A program made the translations under genes and the position numbers. Below are positions 52,184 through 61,856 of a stretch of DNA of 64,000 nt, in pieces. Source of the stretch: Sphingomonas sp. S2-65 (GTDB taxonomy: Bacteria; Pseudomonadota; Alphaproteobacteria; Sphingomonadales; Sphingomonadaceae). The notes beneath the pieces were generated by a model. The model worked only from the letters and a program-made list of their open reading frames with translations. It made no database searches and was not told where the DNA came from. The DNA lies in the NCBI RefSeq assembly GCF_021513175.1, contig NZ_CP090953.1, positions 62,001-126,000 of the forward strand. Direction: 5' to 3'. The stretch's first letter is position 1. The number at the start of each line of letters is the position of its first letter.

Positions 52184-52207
52184 GGCGCCTCCCTTAGGCC
52201 GGGCCGA

Positions 52208-52999
52208 TCAGCGGGTGAAGGTGAAGCTGAGCGAGAGACCACCCGAGAACTGGTCGCGCGAACCATAAGCGCGGGTGATCGGCGAATCGGCGGCGTCGCG
52301 GACCAGCCGGTCATATTTGACATAGCCGTAAAGGCCCCAGGTGTCGGTCAGCTGGTAGAGCGCGGTGGCGCTGGCGCCCGCCGCGTGCACGCCGCCGCGA
52401 GGGCGGAACTGCGGCAGCCCGGTCGCCGCCGACTCGCGGGGATCGACGCTGAAATAGGCGCGCTGATACTTGCTGTCGGACAGCGAGACGCGCGGGCCCA
52501 GCGAGAACAGCCAGCGGTCGCCGTCGCGCACGACATAGTCGAGGCTGAGGTTGCTCACGAGGCCGCCATGGCCGTTGACGCCCTGGCGCAGCTCGGCATG
52601 CGCGCGCAGCTGGGGGGCTAGCCAGGCCTGGGCGAAGCCGCCGAGCTCGATGGTGGTGCCGACTTCGTCGATCGGCGCGTCGACTTCCTCTCGGCGGCGG
52701 CTGCCCTCGATGTTGAAGGTCGGGCCGATCGCGATGCCGCTGGTGCGGATCAGCGGGATGGCGGCGCTTTCGTCGGCCGCCTCGAAGGCGAAGGGGCGGT
52801 CGCCGCGCGTGGTCGACACGTCGATCAGCGGGCGGAGCTTGAGCTCGTCGGAGCCGGGGTAGCTCGGCACCCATTGCGGCCCGAGCGCGAGCCGGATGCG
52901 GCGCGGCTCGCGCGGGCCGTCCTGCCCCTGCGCACAAGCGAGCCCGGGGGCGAGAAGGGCGAGGGCCGCGCCGGCGGCCAGCAGGATGTGCTTGGGCAT
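52208..52999 (-). CDS. MipA/OmpV family outer-membrane protein
   Basis: 263 residues. Signal peptide MPKHILLAAGAALALLAPGLACAQ; mature protein is rich in alternating aromatic strands and ends in LSLSFTFTR, typical of a beta-barrel C-terminus. GPQWVPSYPGSDELKLRPLIDV at the start is the MipA pattern. MipA scaffolds murein synthesis enzymes in E. coli; here the role is unknown. 24 bp downstream gap from the TSUP gene. Confidence 0.88.
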   Translation of the reverse strand: MPKHILLAAGAALALLAPGLACAQGQDGPREPRRIRLALGPQWVPSYPGSDELKLRPLIDVSTTRGDRPFAFEAADESAAIPLIRTSGIAIGPTFNIEGSRRREEVDAPIDEVGTTIELGGFAQAWLAPQLRAHAELRQGVNGHGGLVSNLSLDYVVRDGDRWLFSLGPRVSLSDSKYQRAYFSVDPRESAATGLPQFRPRGGVHAAGASATALYQLTDTWGLYGYVKYDRLVRDAADSPITRAYGSRDQFSGGLSLSFTFTR

Positions 53000-53045
53000 G
53001 GTCCGGCAGAGTCGCAGAAGGCCCCGCGTCGCGCAATCGCTTAGT

Positions 53046-53987
53046 TCAGCGCGGCACCGGCACGCAGGGCGCGACCCGGGCGCAGGATGCCGCGGCCTCG
53101 GCGCGCGAGGCGTAGGGGCCGACCAGCAGCTTGGTGAGGCTGCCGGCCTTCACGTAATAGGCTTGGCGGCCCGAGAAGCGGCCCGAGACCTGGCCCCACA
53201 GGCGCCGGGCGTTGCCGGGATCGCCGAACGCGCCGAGCTGGACGCGCCAGCCGCCGTCGCGCGCCGGGGCAGGGCGAGGTGCGGGGGTGGGGCGGGGCGC
53301 CGGGCGCCTGGTCTCGGGGGAAATTGCGAACGGCGCGGGCTTGACGGCGACAGCGCGCGGCGGCGGGGGGGCTGCTTCCGCGACTTGGACCGGGGGAAGC
53401 GGGCGGGGGCCGCGGGCATAATCCTGCTCCATGCGGCGGGCGAGCGCCTGCCCCTTTTGCCGGTCGTCGACGGGCACATATTGGTCCATCTGGGCCAGCG
53501 CCTTGGACGCCGCGTCGAGCCCGGCGTGCGAGGCGCGGACGGTGAGCGCATAAGCGCGCACCCAGTCCTTGGCGGCACCGTCGCCGTTGAACAGCATGAT
53601 GCCCAGGACGTACTGGGCGCGGGCGTCGCCGCGGGCGACGGCGCGCTCGAGCCAGGGCAGCGCCTCGGGACGGCGGCCGTTCTCGAACAGGGCGAGACCG
53701 TAATTGGCCTCGGCCTGTTCGTGCCCCTGGCGGGCGGCGCGGCCATACCATTGCTCGGCGAGCGCGAGATCGACCGGCACGCCGCGGCCGAGCTTATAGG
53801 CCTGGCCGAGGTTGAACTGCGCGTCGGCATTGCCGGCGTTTGCGGCACCGCGCCAGCGCTCGACCGCGGCGCGGTATTCGCCGCGTTCATACGCCTCGAC
53901 CCCGGCCTTGACCGGGTCGTCCTGGGCAAGGGCGGGCGTCGTCGCGAGCAGCGCGCCCGCAGCCAAGAGGATCGGCAACAGCTTCAT
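53046..53987 (-). CDS. Sel1-repeat protein with C-terminal SPOR domain
   Basis: 313 residues. Signal peptide MKLLPILLAAGALLATTPALA; three to four Sel1 repeats (ADAQFNLGQAYKLGRGVPVDLALAEQWYGRAARQG, AQYVLGIMLFNGDGAAKDW) to about 170, a Pro-rich linker (about 215-265), then a SPOR domain (WRVQLGAFGDPGNARRLW, to the end) that binds septal, denuded glycan strands. ATG 53987 directly precedes the signal peptide. Divergent from the ParA gene and matching the SPOR protein at 55577. Confidence 0.88.
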   Translation of the reverse strand: MKLLPILLAAGALLATTPALAQDDPVKAGVEAYERGEYRAAVERWRGAANAGNADAQFNLGQAYKLGRGVPVDLALAEQWYGRAARQGHEQAEANYGLALFENGRRPEALPWLERAVARGDARAQYVLGIMLFNGDGAAKDWVRAYALTVRASHAGLDAASKALAQMDQYVPVDDRQKGQALARRMEQDYARGPRPLPPVQVAEAAPPPPRAVAVKPAPFAISPETRRPAPRPTPAPRPAPARDGGWRVQLGAFGDPGNARRLWGQVSGRFSGRQAYYVKAGSLTKLLVGPYASRAEAAASCARVAPCVPVPR

Positions 53988-54205
53988 TTCATCCACCCCA
54001 TACGCACCGCCCAGCCACGTTCCGGCCAAATGCCCGAGGCGGCGGTGCCCATCGTCCTAAAATGCCAGTTAACCTGCATTTGGCAAAGATTTCCTTAGCC
54101 ATCGCGCAAGGCCCCACAGCGACGGCCCCGGCCCGCGTTAACCTGTTCTTAGAGCCGGGCATGGCATTGGGCAGGCTGCACTTACCGGAGGGATCGAGGG
54201 GCTAC

Positions 54206-54919
54206 ATGCGCGTTCTGGCGATGGCATCGCAGAAGGGCGGATCGGGCAAGACCACGCTGAGCGGGCACCTGGCGGTGCAGGCACAGCTGGCCGGCCACGG
54301 CCCCGTCGTCCTTATCGACATCGATCCGCAAGGGTCGCTGTCCGACTGGTGGAACGAGCGGGACACCGACCTGCCGGCGTTCGCGCAGACCACGGTCGCG
54401 CGACTGGCGGGGGACCTGGAGGTCCTGCGCCAGCAAGGCTTCAAGCTGGCGGTGATCGATACGCCGCCCGCGATCACCATGGCGATCCAAAGCGTGATCC
54501 AGGTGTCCGAGCTGATCGTGATCCCGACTCGCCCCAGCCCGCACGATCTGCGCGCCGTGGGTGCCACGGTGGATCTGTGCGAGCGCGCCGGCAAGCCGCT
54601 GATCTTCGTGGTCAACGCCGCGACTCCGAAGGCGCGAATCACCTCCGAAGCCGCAGTGGCACTGTCCCAGCACGGCACGGTGGCGCCGATCACGCTGCAC
54701 CACCGCACCGATTTCGCCGCGTCGATGATCGACGGGCGCACGGTCATGGAGACCGACCCGCGCGGAAAGTCCGCGGCGGAAGTCACTGCGCTGTGGACCT
54801 ATATCTGCGACCGGCTCGAGAAGAATTTCCGCCGCACCGTGTTCACCGCTCCCGCAGCGATGGCGCATTTCGGCACGCCCCGGCCCGCGGGCGGCTTTGG
54901 CCGCCGCGTGGTGAGCTGA
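54206..54919 (+). CDS. ParA family ATPase
   Basis: 237 residues. Deviant Walker A KGGSGKTT with the signature Lys (about 9-16), IDIDPQGSLSDWW (Walker A-prime), VIDTPPA (Walker B). The C-terminus (about 210-237) is Arg/Phe-rich. No parB or parS is nearby and the protein is short, so it is a stand-alone positioning ATPase of the MipZ/BcsQ/orphan ParA kind, not a plasmid partition protein. ATG 54206 has GAGGGG upstream; the open frame before it has no similarity. Confidence 0.88.
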   Translation: MRVLAMASQKGGSGKTTLSGHLAVQAQLAGHGPVVLIDIDPQGSLSDWWNERDTDLPAFAQTTVARLAGDLEVLRQQGFKLAVIDTPPAITMAIQSVIQVSELIVIPTRPSPHDLRAVGATVDLCERAGKPLIFVVNAATPKARITSEAAVALSQHGTVAPITLHHRTDFAASMIDGRTVMETDPRGKSAAEVTALWTYICDRLEKNFRRTVFTAPAAMAHFGTPRPAGGFGRRVVS

Positions 54920-54929
54920 GGAACCCACG

Positions 54930-55565
54930 ATGATCAGCAATCCCAAGCCGATGGCTTCGCTCTCCTCGGGCCTGCTCGCCCGCAAGGGGCACGCCCGCCC
55001 AGCGATGCGCCCGCAAGGCTTTGTCGGGCTCAACCCCGCGACCGCGCAGGACGATCTCGGCTGGAACGACATGGGCGACGACGCCCTGTACCCGGACCTG
55101 GGCGGCGAGCCCGTGCCTGCGCCCCGCGGCAAGCCCGTGGTGCTGCGCCAGCGTGACATGCTCGGCAAGCAGTTCGGCGCGGCCGAAGCACCGGCCCCCG
55201 AAGTTCAGGCCCCCGAAGTTCAGGCAGATGCTCCTCTGGAGCCGCAGGCTGCCGAGCCAGTCCTGGCCGCGGCCGCGGAGGCACCGGTCGAGGCCGTGGC
55301 ACCCGCTCCGGTAGCGCTACCCACGGCAGAGGCTCTGCCGAGCGCGATCGTGCAAGTCGTCCGCGAAGTTTCCGCACGCAAGACCAAGGCCGCCTTCACG
55401 CTCCGGCTCGACCAGGAACGGCATCTTCGGCTGCGGCTGGCATCGGTGGTGACGCGCCGTTCGGCGCAGCAGCTGGTGTGCCAGGCGCTGGACCAATTTC
55501 TCGAATCTCTCACCGACGTCGAGGCGCTGGCGCGTCAGGTCGGCTCGACCAAGCCCCAGGGGTGA
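54930..55565 (+). CDS. ParA partner with C-terminal ribbon-helix-helix-like segment
   Basis: 211 residues. The middle (about 90-135) is an Ala/Pro/Glu-rich disordered linker with two copies of APEVQ. The C-terminus AAFTLRLDQERHLRLRLASVVTRRSAQQLVCQALDQFLESL has the spacing of a ribbon-helix-helix DNA-binding unit (beta strand FTLRLD, then two helices). Ten bases after the ParA gene, so it may load, anchor or stimulate the ATPase as ParG/ParB-like partners do. No family assigned. Confidence 0.68.
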   Translation: MISNPKPMASLSSGLLARKGHARPAMRPQGFVGLNPATAQDDLGWNDMGDDALYPDLGGEPVPAPRGKPVVLRQRDMLGKQFGAAEAPAPEVQAPEVQADAPLEPQAAEPVLAAAAEAPVEAVAPAPVALPTAEALPSAIVQVVREVSARKTKAAFTLRLDQERHLRLRLASVVTRRSAQQLVCQALDQFLESLTDVEALARQVGSTKPQG

Positions 55566-55576
55566 AGGACAGGACC

Positions 55577-56962
55577 ATGAACACCCGCAAGATCAAATTC
55601 GGATTGTCCGCGCTCACGCTGGGCGGCATGGCCGTCGCCGGCATGGCGAGCCAGGGGCTGACCATCTCGGCCTTTGCCGCCAACGCGCCGAGCGCCAAGA
55701 AGGGGGCGGCGGCGGCCAATGCCGCGCGCAAGGCAGTGGCCAAGCGCCAGGGCGACAAGGCGGTGCAGCAGGCCGAAATCGCAGTCGCGAACGATCCGAC
55801 CAACGCCGAATACCGCGCGCTGCTGGGCCAGGCCTATCTGCTCGCCGGGCGGTTCGCTTCGGCATCGCAGGCGCTGAGCGACGCGCTGACGCTGAACCCG
55901 CAGGATGGCGCAGTGGCGCTGAACCTGTCGCTCGCCAAGATCGCGCAGGGCGATTGGGCGGGTGCGCGGGCGATGCTGCAGGCCAATGCCGCGCAGATCC
56001 CGGCAAGCGATCGCGGACTGGCGTTCGCGCTGGCGGGCGATCCGGTGACCGCGGTCGACATCCTGATGCCGGCGGCGCGCGACGCGAGCGCGACCGCCAA
56101 GACCCGGCAGAACCTGGCGCTGAGCCTGGCGCTGACCGGGCGTTGGAAGGAAGCCGCCGAGATCGCGGCGATGGACGTGTCGCCCGACCAGCTGCAGGCG
56201 CGGCTTGCCGGCTGGGTGCAGTTCGCGCGGCCGACCAACGCCTATGACCAGGTCGCGTCGCTGTTGAACGTGCAGCCGGTGGCGGATGCCGGCCAGCCGG
56301 TCGCGCTGGCATTGTCGCAGCAACCCAATGTGGCGGTGGCCGCAGCGCCGGCGCCCGCCGCATCGTCGGTCGATCAGTTCATGCCCGGTGTGCCGGCCAA
56401 TGCCGGCGCCGTGCTGGCGGACGCCGCTCCCGCCGAAGCGCCTGCCGAGGCTGCGCCCGAGCCGGTGCAGGTCGCCGGTACCGGGCCGCAGGTGGTGTTC
56501 GGCGCGCGCAGCGAAGTGGTGCAGCCGGTGGCGGCGGTCCGCGTCGCTTCGGTGCCTGCCGCTCGTGCCGCAGCGGCGCCCGCCGCTTCGATGCGGGCCG
56601 ACAAGCCCGTGCGCGTGGCCAAGGCGGTCGCGCCGAAGCCGGCAGCCGAGCGGGCGAGCCGCCAGGCCGGGAATTATTACGTGCAGCTGGGCGCCTATGC
56701 CAATGCCGCGGTCGCGCGGGATGGCTGGGCCCGCTATGCGCGCCGGGTGCCCGGGCTCGCCGGCGTGACGCCGCAGGGCATGAACGTTTCGACCGCAGCC
56801 GGGACCTTCTATCGGCTGTCGGTCGGCGGCTTCGCCCGGCAGGACGCCAACGCGCTGTGCCGCCAGGTAAAGGCGAGCGGCGGCATCTGTTTCGTACGCG
56901 GCACCGCCGGGGAACAGGTCGCGGCGTGGGTCAAGGGACGGACGCAGGTGGCGTCGCGCTGA
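55577..56962 (+). CDS. TPR and SPOR domain protein
   Basis: 461 residues. Signal-like start MNTRKIKFGLSALTLGGMAVAGMASQGLTISAFA, TPR-like repeats (about 35-230; EYRALLGQAYLLAGRFASASQALSDALTLNPQDGAVALNLSLAKIAQGDWAGA), a long Ala/Pro linker (about 270-380), then a SPOR domain (YYVQLGAYANAAVARDGWARYARR to the end). Likely an envelope protein bound to septal peptidoglycan. It is 11 bp after the ParA partner, so a ParA-SPOR link (polar or septal positioning) is suggested. Confidence 0.85.
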   Translation: MNTRKIKFGLSALTLGGMAVAGMASQGLTISAFAANAPSAKKGAAAANAARKAVAKRQGDKAVQQAEIAVANDPTNAEYRALLGQAYLLAGRFASASQALSDALTLNPQDGAVALNLSLAKIAQGDWAGARAMLQANAAQIPASDRGLAFALAGDPVTAVDILMPAARDASATAKTRQNLALSLALTGRWKEAAEIAAMDVSPDQLQARLAGWVQFARPTNAYDQVASLLNVQPVADAGQPVALALSQQPNVAVAAAPAPAASSVDQFMPGVPANAGAVLADAAPAEAPAEAAPEPVQVAGTGPQVVFGARSEVVQPVAAVRVASVPAARAAAAPAASMRADKPVRVAKAVAPKPAAERASRQAGNYYVQLGAYANAAVARDGWARYARRVPGLAGVTPQGMNVSTAAGTFYRLSVGGFARQDANALCRQVKASGGICFVRGTAGEQVAAWVKGRTQVASR

Positions 56963-57052
56963 CGGCGCCGCACTGACGGGGATGGAGTAAGCGAAGCGGT
57001 CGGGGCCTTAGTGCCTCGGCCGTTTCTCTTTGTGCGCCGGGTATCCTTTTAT

Positions 57053-57184
57053 GCTCCTCTCCCAAGGCGGCGATGGCATGTGCAGCATGATGGGGGGAGG
57101 AAGCCCCGCTGGCTGATTGCTTACCTCCCCCTCCGTCATCCCCGTTGGCGCGGGGCTGCCACCTCCCCCTGGCGGGGGAGGATT
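57053..57184. repeat. intergenic palindromic repeat, family B
   Basis: CTCCTCTCCCAAGGCGG at the left; GCCACCTCCCCCTGGCGGGGGAGGATT at the right, with GGGGGGAGGAAGCCCCGC and inner TTACCTCCCCCTCCGTCATCCCC. Same family as 15967 and 24021. Fills the 270-bp gap between the SPOR gene and the pyrC' stop. Confidence 0.75.
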
Positions 57185-57232
57185 GAAGGGCTCCACTCTA
57201 TCGCTCGTGACCAGGAGAGGAGGGGGGTTCGG

Positions 57233-58453
57233 TCAGGCGACCGGGGTGCCGCCCTTGTAGAGCGCTAGCACCTTGCCCTGGACGGGGAGGCCGTCAAAGG
57301 GGGTGTTGCCGGCGCGGGCGGCCATGCGGGTGGCGTCGATCAGCCAGGGGGCGCCTTCGTCGAGGACGATGAGATCGGCGGGCATGCCGGGCTCCAGCGT
57401 GCCGGTTTTCAGGCCGAGGACGCGGGCGGGATTGGCCGCCAGCAGCGCGAACAGGCGCTCGATCGGCAGGACTTCGTCGCGGACCAGGCCGAGGCTCAGC
57501 GCGAGCAGGGTGCCGGCGCCCGACATGCCGGGCTCCGCATCGTTGAAGGGGAGGCGCTTTTCCTCCGGGCCGCGAGGGTCGTGGCCCGAAGACAGCACGT
57601 CGACCGTGCCGTCGCGAACGGCTTCGCGCGCCGCCTGGCGGTCGCTTTCGTCACGCAGCGGCGGCGAGAGGCGGGCATAGGTGCGGAAGTCGCTGACGGC
57701 GATGTCGGACAGCAGCAGGTGCGCCGGAGTGATGCCGCAGGTGACGCGAACGCCGCGGCGCTTGGCCGCGCGGATCAGGTCGAACCCGGCGGCGGTGGTG
57801 ACCTGGCGGAAATGGATGCGCGCACCGGTCTCCTCGGCCAGCATCACGTCGCGGGTGATGGCGAGCGCTTCGGCGATGGCGGGCGCGGCGGGCAGGCCGA
57901 GGCGGGTGGCGGTTTCTCCCTCGGTAGCCGCGGCTCCCTCGGCGAGGCCGCCATCCTCCGCGTGCACGACCACGGTGAGACCGCAGTCATGCGCGTAGGC
58001 CAGCACCTTGCGCATCGTGCCCGAGGAGGCGATCCAGCGGCGGCCGGTGGCGACCGCCAGAGCGCCGGCGGAGGCGTTGAGCGCCATTTCGGCGAGGTCG
58101 CTGCCCTGGAGGCCCTGAGTCGCGGCGGCGAGCGGGTGGACCCAGAGCGCCGGCTTGCCCGAAAGGGCGGCGCGGCGGACGATGCCGGGATCGTCGAGCA
58201 CCGGCGACTGATCGGGCATCAGCCCGACGCGGGCGATGCCTCCGGCGCGGGAGGCCTTGCGGTCGACCGCGAACACGCCGAGGTCCACGATCGCGGGGGC
58301 GACGGTCTTGCCGCGCACGTCGATGCGCTCGGCATCGCTGGGGATCTCGAAATCGCCGATGGCGGCGATGGTCTCGCCTTCGACCAGCAGGGCGCCGGTC
58401 GTGGCACCCTTGGCGGGGCAGACCAGGCGTGCATTGAGGAACACGGTCTTCAT
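57233..58453 (-). CDS. pyrC': dihydroorotase-like PyrC', predicted non-catalytic
   Basis: 406 residues, type I dihydroorotase fold. The HxH metal motif expected after strand 1 is replaced: [14 protein letters not shown] has Gly59-Val-Phe61. The later His of HxxHxST reads HFRQVTT, and the catalytic Asp region reads SSGHDPRG instead of a TDHAP form; only HAED is kept. Such inactive forms (PyrC'/PyrX) stabilise aspartate carbamoyltransferase in pseudomonads. Translationally coupled to pyrB (ATGA), which supports that role. A true pyrC must lie elsewhere. Confidence 0.85.
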   Translation of the reverse strand: MKTVFLNARLVCPAKGATTGALLVEGETIAAIGDFEIPSDAERIDVRGKTVAPAIVDLGVFAVDRKASRAGGIARVGLMPDQSPVLDDPGIVRRAALSGKPALWVHPLAAATQGLQGSDLAEMALNASAGALAVATGRRWIASSGTMRKVLAYAHDCGLTVVVHAEDGGLAEGAAATEGETATRLGLPAAPAIAEALAITRDVMLAEETGARIHFRQVTTAAGFDLIRAAKRRGVRVTCGITPAHLLLSDIAVSDFRTYARLSPPLRDESDRQAAREAVRDGTVDVLSSGHDPRGPEEKRLPFNDAEPGMSGAGTLLALSLGLVRDEVLPIERLFALLAANPARVLGLKTGTLEPGMPADLIVLDEGAPWLIDATRMAARAGNTPFDGLPVQGKVLALYKGGTPVA

Positions 58454-59439
58454 GCCCAGCCCTCCACGCCGCGCGCCCTGCGGGTCAGTACGTCGAGGCA
58501 GGCCATGCGGACGGCGACGCCCATCTCGACCTGTTCGGTGATCGCGCTGCGTTCGGGGTGATCGGCGACGCTCGAATCGATCTCGACGCCGCGGTTCATC
58601 GGGCCGGGGTGCATGACGAGCGCGTCGGGCTTGGCGCGGGCGAGGCGTTCGGGAGTGAGGCCGTAGCGCAAGTGGAATTCGCGGGTGGAGGGGATGTAGC
58701 CACCGGACATGCGCTCGTTCTGGACGCGGAGCATCATCACGACGTCGGCGCCTTCGAGCGCTTCGTCGAAGTCGGTGAAGGGCTGGACGTACATCCGCTC
58801 GATCGCGGCGGGCATCAGCGTGGGCGGGGCGACGACACGCACCTCGGCGGCGAGCGCGGTGAGCGAGAGCATGTTGGAGCGGGCGACTCGGCTGTGGAGG
58901 ATGTCGCCGCAGATCACCACGCGCTGGCCGCCGATGCGGCCGCGGCGGCGGCGAATGGTGAGCGCGTCGAGCAGTGCCTGGGTCGGGTGCTCGTGCCAGC
59001 CGTCGCCGGCATTGAGCACCGGGCAGTCGACCTTCTGCGCGATCAGGTCGACCGCGCCCGAGCTGGAATGGCGGATGACGATGACGTCGGCACGCATCGC
59101 GTTGAGCGTGACGGCGGTGTCGATCAGGGTCTCGCCCTTCTTCACGCTCGATTGCGCGGCGTGCATGTTGACGACGTCGGCGCCCAGGCGCTTGCCGGCG
59201 ATCTCGAACGATAGCAGCGTGCGGGTGGAGTTTTCGAAAAAGGCATTGATCTGAGTCAGGCCCTCGAGGCGCTTGTCGCTCTTGGCGCGGGTCCGGTTGG
59301 CCTCGACCCATTGTTCCGCCTCGTCGAGGAGGAACGTGATCTCGTGCGGCTGGAGGCCGGCGATGCCGGTCAGATGCCGGTGTGGAAAGGCGGCGCGGCC
59401 GGGAAGCTGGGCCGCGGGGCTGTGGTCGGAGGCGTGCAT
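58450..59439 (-). CDS. pyrB: aspartate carbamoyltransferase catalytic subunit
   Basis: 329 residues. Carbamoyl-phosphate site [12 protein letters not shown] (about 68-79), [12 protein letters not shown] (about 152-163), and [10 protein letters not shown] with the aspartate-binding residues. First committed step of pyrimidine synthesis. The ~20-residue N-terminal extension before HLTGI is typical of the class A enzymes that associate with PyrC'. No pyrI present. Its stop overlaps the start of pyrC'. Confidence 0.95.
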   Translation of the reverse strand: MHASDHSPAAQLPGRAAFPHRHLTGIAGLQPHEITFLLDEAEQWVEANRTRAKSDKRLEGLTQINAFFENSTRTLLSFEIAGKRLGADVVNMHAAQSSVKKGETLIDTAVTLNAMRADVIVIRHSSSGAVDLIAQKVDCPVLNAGDGWHEHPTQALLDALTIRRRRGRIGGQRVVICGDILHSRVARSNMLSLTALAAEVRVVAPPTLMPAAIERMYVQPFTDFDEALEGADVVMMLRVQNERMSGGYIPSTREFHLRYGLTPERLARAKPDALVMHPGPMNRGVEIDSSVADHPERSAITEQVEMGVAVRMACLDVLTRRARGVEGWA

Positions 59440-59593
59440 TAAAGGCGCTGGGTAGCGGGCGGCGGCGCGGGGCGCAAGCGATCGGTCAGGCCCCGCACGG
59501 GATCGATAGCGCGGCGCGCGGGAACCGAGCGGCCCGATCGGAGCTTAGAGATCTGGGTCGCGCCGTACGTCAACCACCATGTGGAGGGCCAGT

Positions 59594-59839
59594 ATGCCTG
59601 TGTTCCGACTGACGCTGCGACACGGAGTCGTGGAGCCACTGGACGATATCGAGCTGCCGGATGTCGGCCAGGCGCGGCTGCATGCGATCCGCCGGGCGGG
59701 CGAAGTGCTGCAGGCACAGCCGGAGCGGGCGATCGGGCAGGATCTGCGGGTCGAGGTGAGCACGAGCGAGGGACTGCTGCTGTTCAGCGTGATCGTGATC
59801 GGCGTCGAGTCGGCGGCGGCCCAGCTGGACCGGAGCTGA
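59594..59839 (+). CDS. DUF6894 family protein
   Basis: 81 residues. PVFRLTLRHGVVEPLDDIELPDVGQARLHAIRRAGEVL and VEVSTSEGLLLFSVIV follow the short DUF6894 pattern (aromatic start, ELPD, central AGE-L helix, two final strands). GGAGGG 5 bases before ATG 59594 decides the start over the ATG five codons earlier. Function unknown; small proteins of this family are common in rhizobia and sphingomonads. Confidence 0.75.
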   Translation: MPVFRLTLRHGVVEPLDDIELPDVGQARLHAIRRAGEVLQAQPERAIGQDLRVEVSTSEGLLLFSVIVIGVESAAAQLDRS

Positions 59840-59870
59840 GGGACGAGCATGTGCGCGCCGCCGAGCGCGC

Positions 59871-60332
59871 TCAGACGTTGACGAGGCGGTCGATCGCGGC
59901 CTGAAGGATGTGCGCGGCGGCCATGTTGTCGACCATCTCGGCGCGGCGGGCGCGGCTGAAATCCTGCTCGATCAGCGTGCGTTCGACCGCGACGGTGGAC
60001 CAGCGTTCGTCCCACAACAGGATCGGCACGCCCATGTCGTCGAGATTGCGGGCGAAGGCGCGGGTCGACTGGGTGCGCGGGCTGTCGGTGCCGTCGAGGT
60101 TGAGGGGGAGGCCGATCACCAGGCCCTTGACCGACTGCGCGGCGATGAGGGTGGCGAGTTCGGCCTTGTCCTTGGTGAACTTGGTGCGGCGGACCAGCTG
60201 TGCGGGCGAGGCGAAGCTCCAGCCGGCGTCGCACAAAGCAGTGCCGATCGTCTTGGTGCCGACGTCGAGGCCGAGCAGGCGGCCGCCGGCGGGCAGGGCG
60301 GCATGGTAGGCGGCGGCATCGAGGGTGATCAT
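59871..60332 (-). CDS. ruvX: Holliday junction resolvase-like protein RuvX/YqgF
   Basis: 153 residues. [17 protein letters not shown] (first Asp), [12 protein letters not shown] (second acidic site) and LWDERWSTV (Asp/Glu) are the RNase H-like catalytic parts. In bacteria YqgF processes the 5' end of 16S rRNA precursors. ATG 60332 (MITLDAA) overlaps the stop of the upstream hydrolase gene by four bases. Confidence 0.92.
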   Translation of the reverse strand: MITLDAAAYHAALPAGGRLLGLDVGTKTIGTALCDAGWSFASPAQLVRRTKFTKDKAELATLIAAQSVKGLVIGLPLNLDGTDSPRTQSTRAFARNLDDMGVPILLWDERWSTVAVERTLIEQDFSRARRAEMVDNMAAAHILQAAIDRLVNV

Positions 60333-61438
60333 CGCGCGGCCTCATATGCCTTTAGCCGGCGCTCGGCGTCCTGGCGGGTGTTGGCCCAGAACAGGCTGTA
60401 GTCGAAGACGTGGTAGTTGTTGCCGGGCAGGACATACTGGCCGAAATCGGGAGCGCTGCCGCCGATCATCAGGAAGCCGCGGCCCTCGCAGCGGGCGGGT
60501 ACCGACTGCGTGACGAGGCGGGCCGACTGGAAGTTCTGGTCCGGGATAAGCGTGCCGAGATTGGCCGAGGCGGGGGCCGCACCGCCCTGGTTGCCGGTCA
60601 GCGGGTTGGTGCAGACCATCGGGGTGCCAGCGCGGGGCTTGCCGGTGAAGCCGGCGGTCGCGTCGAAGGTGTCGACGATCAGCGACGGGTCGGCGGGCTC
60701 GGCGAAGCTCTGCCAGGAGAGGATGCAGCCGGACTGGTCGGCGGCGGCGCAGGCGGGCAGGCCCATCTTGGGAAGATCGGCGGTGAGCGAGACCGGCCAG
60801 CCGACGACATAGGCGGCGACGATGCGGCGAGCTATCGGCCTGCCGGCGATGCGGTCCACCAGCAGGCGCGACAAGTGGAGCGCGCCCTGGCTGTGGCCGG
60901 CGAGGATGATCGGGCGGTCGCCGGCTTCGCGCACGAACCGGTCGAACGCGGCGAGCACGTCGCGATAGGCGAAGTCGAGCGCCTGGGCTGCCGCGGCCTT
61001 GTTGGTCAGGAACGCGCCGAAGGTCGCCTGGCGGTATCGCGGCGCCCAGATCGCGCCGACGCCGTTGAACGCGCTGGCCTGGCCGCGCAGGAACAGGGCG
61101 GCGCGGGTGTTGGCGTCGGCATTGTCGAGCGGGGCGTTCCAGGTCTTTGTGTCGAGGAACGAGGTCGGGTGGATGAAGAACACCGCGGCCTTCGGCGCGG
61201 CGGCGGGCTGGTAGCCGGTCGGGGTCCATAGCGCGGGATTGCCGGGCTTGTCGGGCCGGGCGATCCACAGGTCGGGGCTGGCATAGGCGTCGGCGCCGGT
61301 CGGCTGCAGCGCCACGACCTCGCCTGACGGCACCATGAACCGGCGCATCAGCTGGATGCCGTAAAGGCGGTAGGCGAGCAGGGCGGCGAGGGCGAGCACT
61401 ACCAGGAATACGACGGCGTAGAGGAACTTCCTGGCCAA
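60329..61438 (-). CDS. membrane-anchored alpha/beta hydrolase, DUF3089
   Basis: 369 residues. N-terminal signal-anchor [23 protein letters not shown] (about 4-26), then the DUF3089 hydrolase: [11 protein letters not shown], nucleophile elbow [15 protein letters not shown] (Ser) and the final [20 protein letters not shown]. Substrate unknown, probably an ester or lipid at the inner membrane's outer face. TTG 61438 has GGGAGA 8 bases upstream; the ATG at 61525 lacks a site and would add a non-family leader. Confidence 0.83.
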   Translation of the reverse strand: MARKFLYAVVFLVVLALAALLAYRLYGIQLMRRFMVPSGEVVALQPTGADAYASPDLWIARPDKPGNPALWTPTGYQPAAAPKAAVFFIHPTSFLDTKTWNAPLDNADANTRAALFLRGQASAFNGVGAIWAPRYRQATFGAFLTNKAAAAQALDFAYRDVLAAFDRFVREAGDRPIILAGHSQGALHLSRLLVDRIAGRPIARRIVAAYVVGWPVSLTADLPKMGLPACAAADQSGCILSWQSFAEPADPSLIVDTFDATAGFTGKPRAGTPMVCTNPLTGNQGGAAPASANLGTLIPDQNFQSARLVTQSVPARCEGRGFLMIGGSAPDFGQYVLPGNNYHVFDYSLFWANTRQDAERRLKAYEAAR

Positions 61439-61568
61439 ACTCGGTCTCCCTTGGGCGAGGCTGCATGACGGGCGGGGCCGCTCACCCGTGCGACATGGGT
61501 GCTGCCGATGCAAGCGGGGGGCCATATTAGCGTTGCGCGTGGCGCTCGCGTGATGCTAGCCGCACGCC

Positions 61569-61856
61569 ATGTCCGTAGACACTGCAACCGTGAAGAAAGT
61601 GGCGAGCCTCGCCCGGATCGCGATCAGCGATGCCGATGCCGAGCGCCTGGCGCCCGAACTCAACAACATTCTGGGCTGGATCGAGCAGCTGGGCGAGGTC
61701 GACACCGCCAATGTCGAGCCGACCACTGCCGTGATCCCCAACAGCCTGCGCCTGCGCGAGGACGTGGTGACCGAGCCCGACCAGCGCGCCGCGGTGCTCG
61801 CCAATGCGCCGCAGGGCGAGCACGGCTTCTTCACCGTGCCCAAGGTGGTCGAATGA
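61569..61856 (+). CDS. gatC: aspartyl/glutamyl-tRNA(Asn/Gln) amidotransferase subunit C
   Basis: 95 residues. [34 protein letters not shown] and [34 protein letters not shown] are the two conserved ends of GatC. Stabilises GatA-GatB. Its stop overlaps the gatA ATG. Presence of gatCAB means Gln-tRNA and/or Asn-tRNA are made by transamidation. Confidence 0.97.
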   Translation: MSVDTATVKKVASLARIAISDADAERLAPELNNILGWIEQLGEVDTANVEPTTAVIPNSLRLREDVVTEPDQRAAVLANAPQGEHGFFTVPKVVE

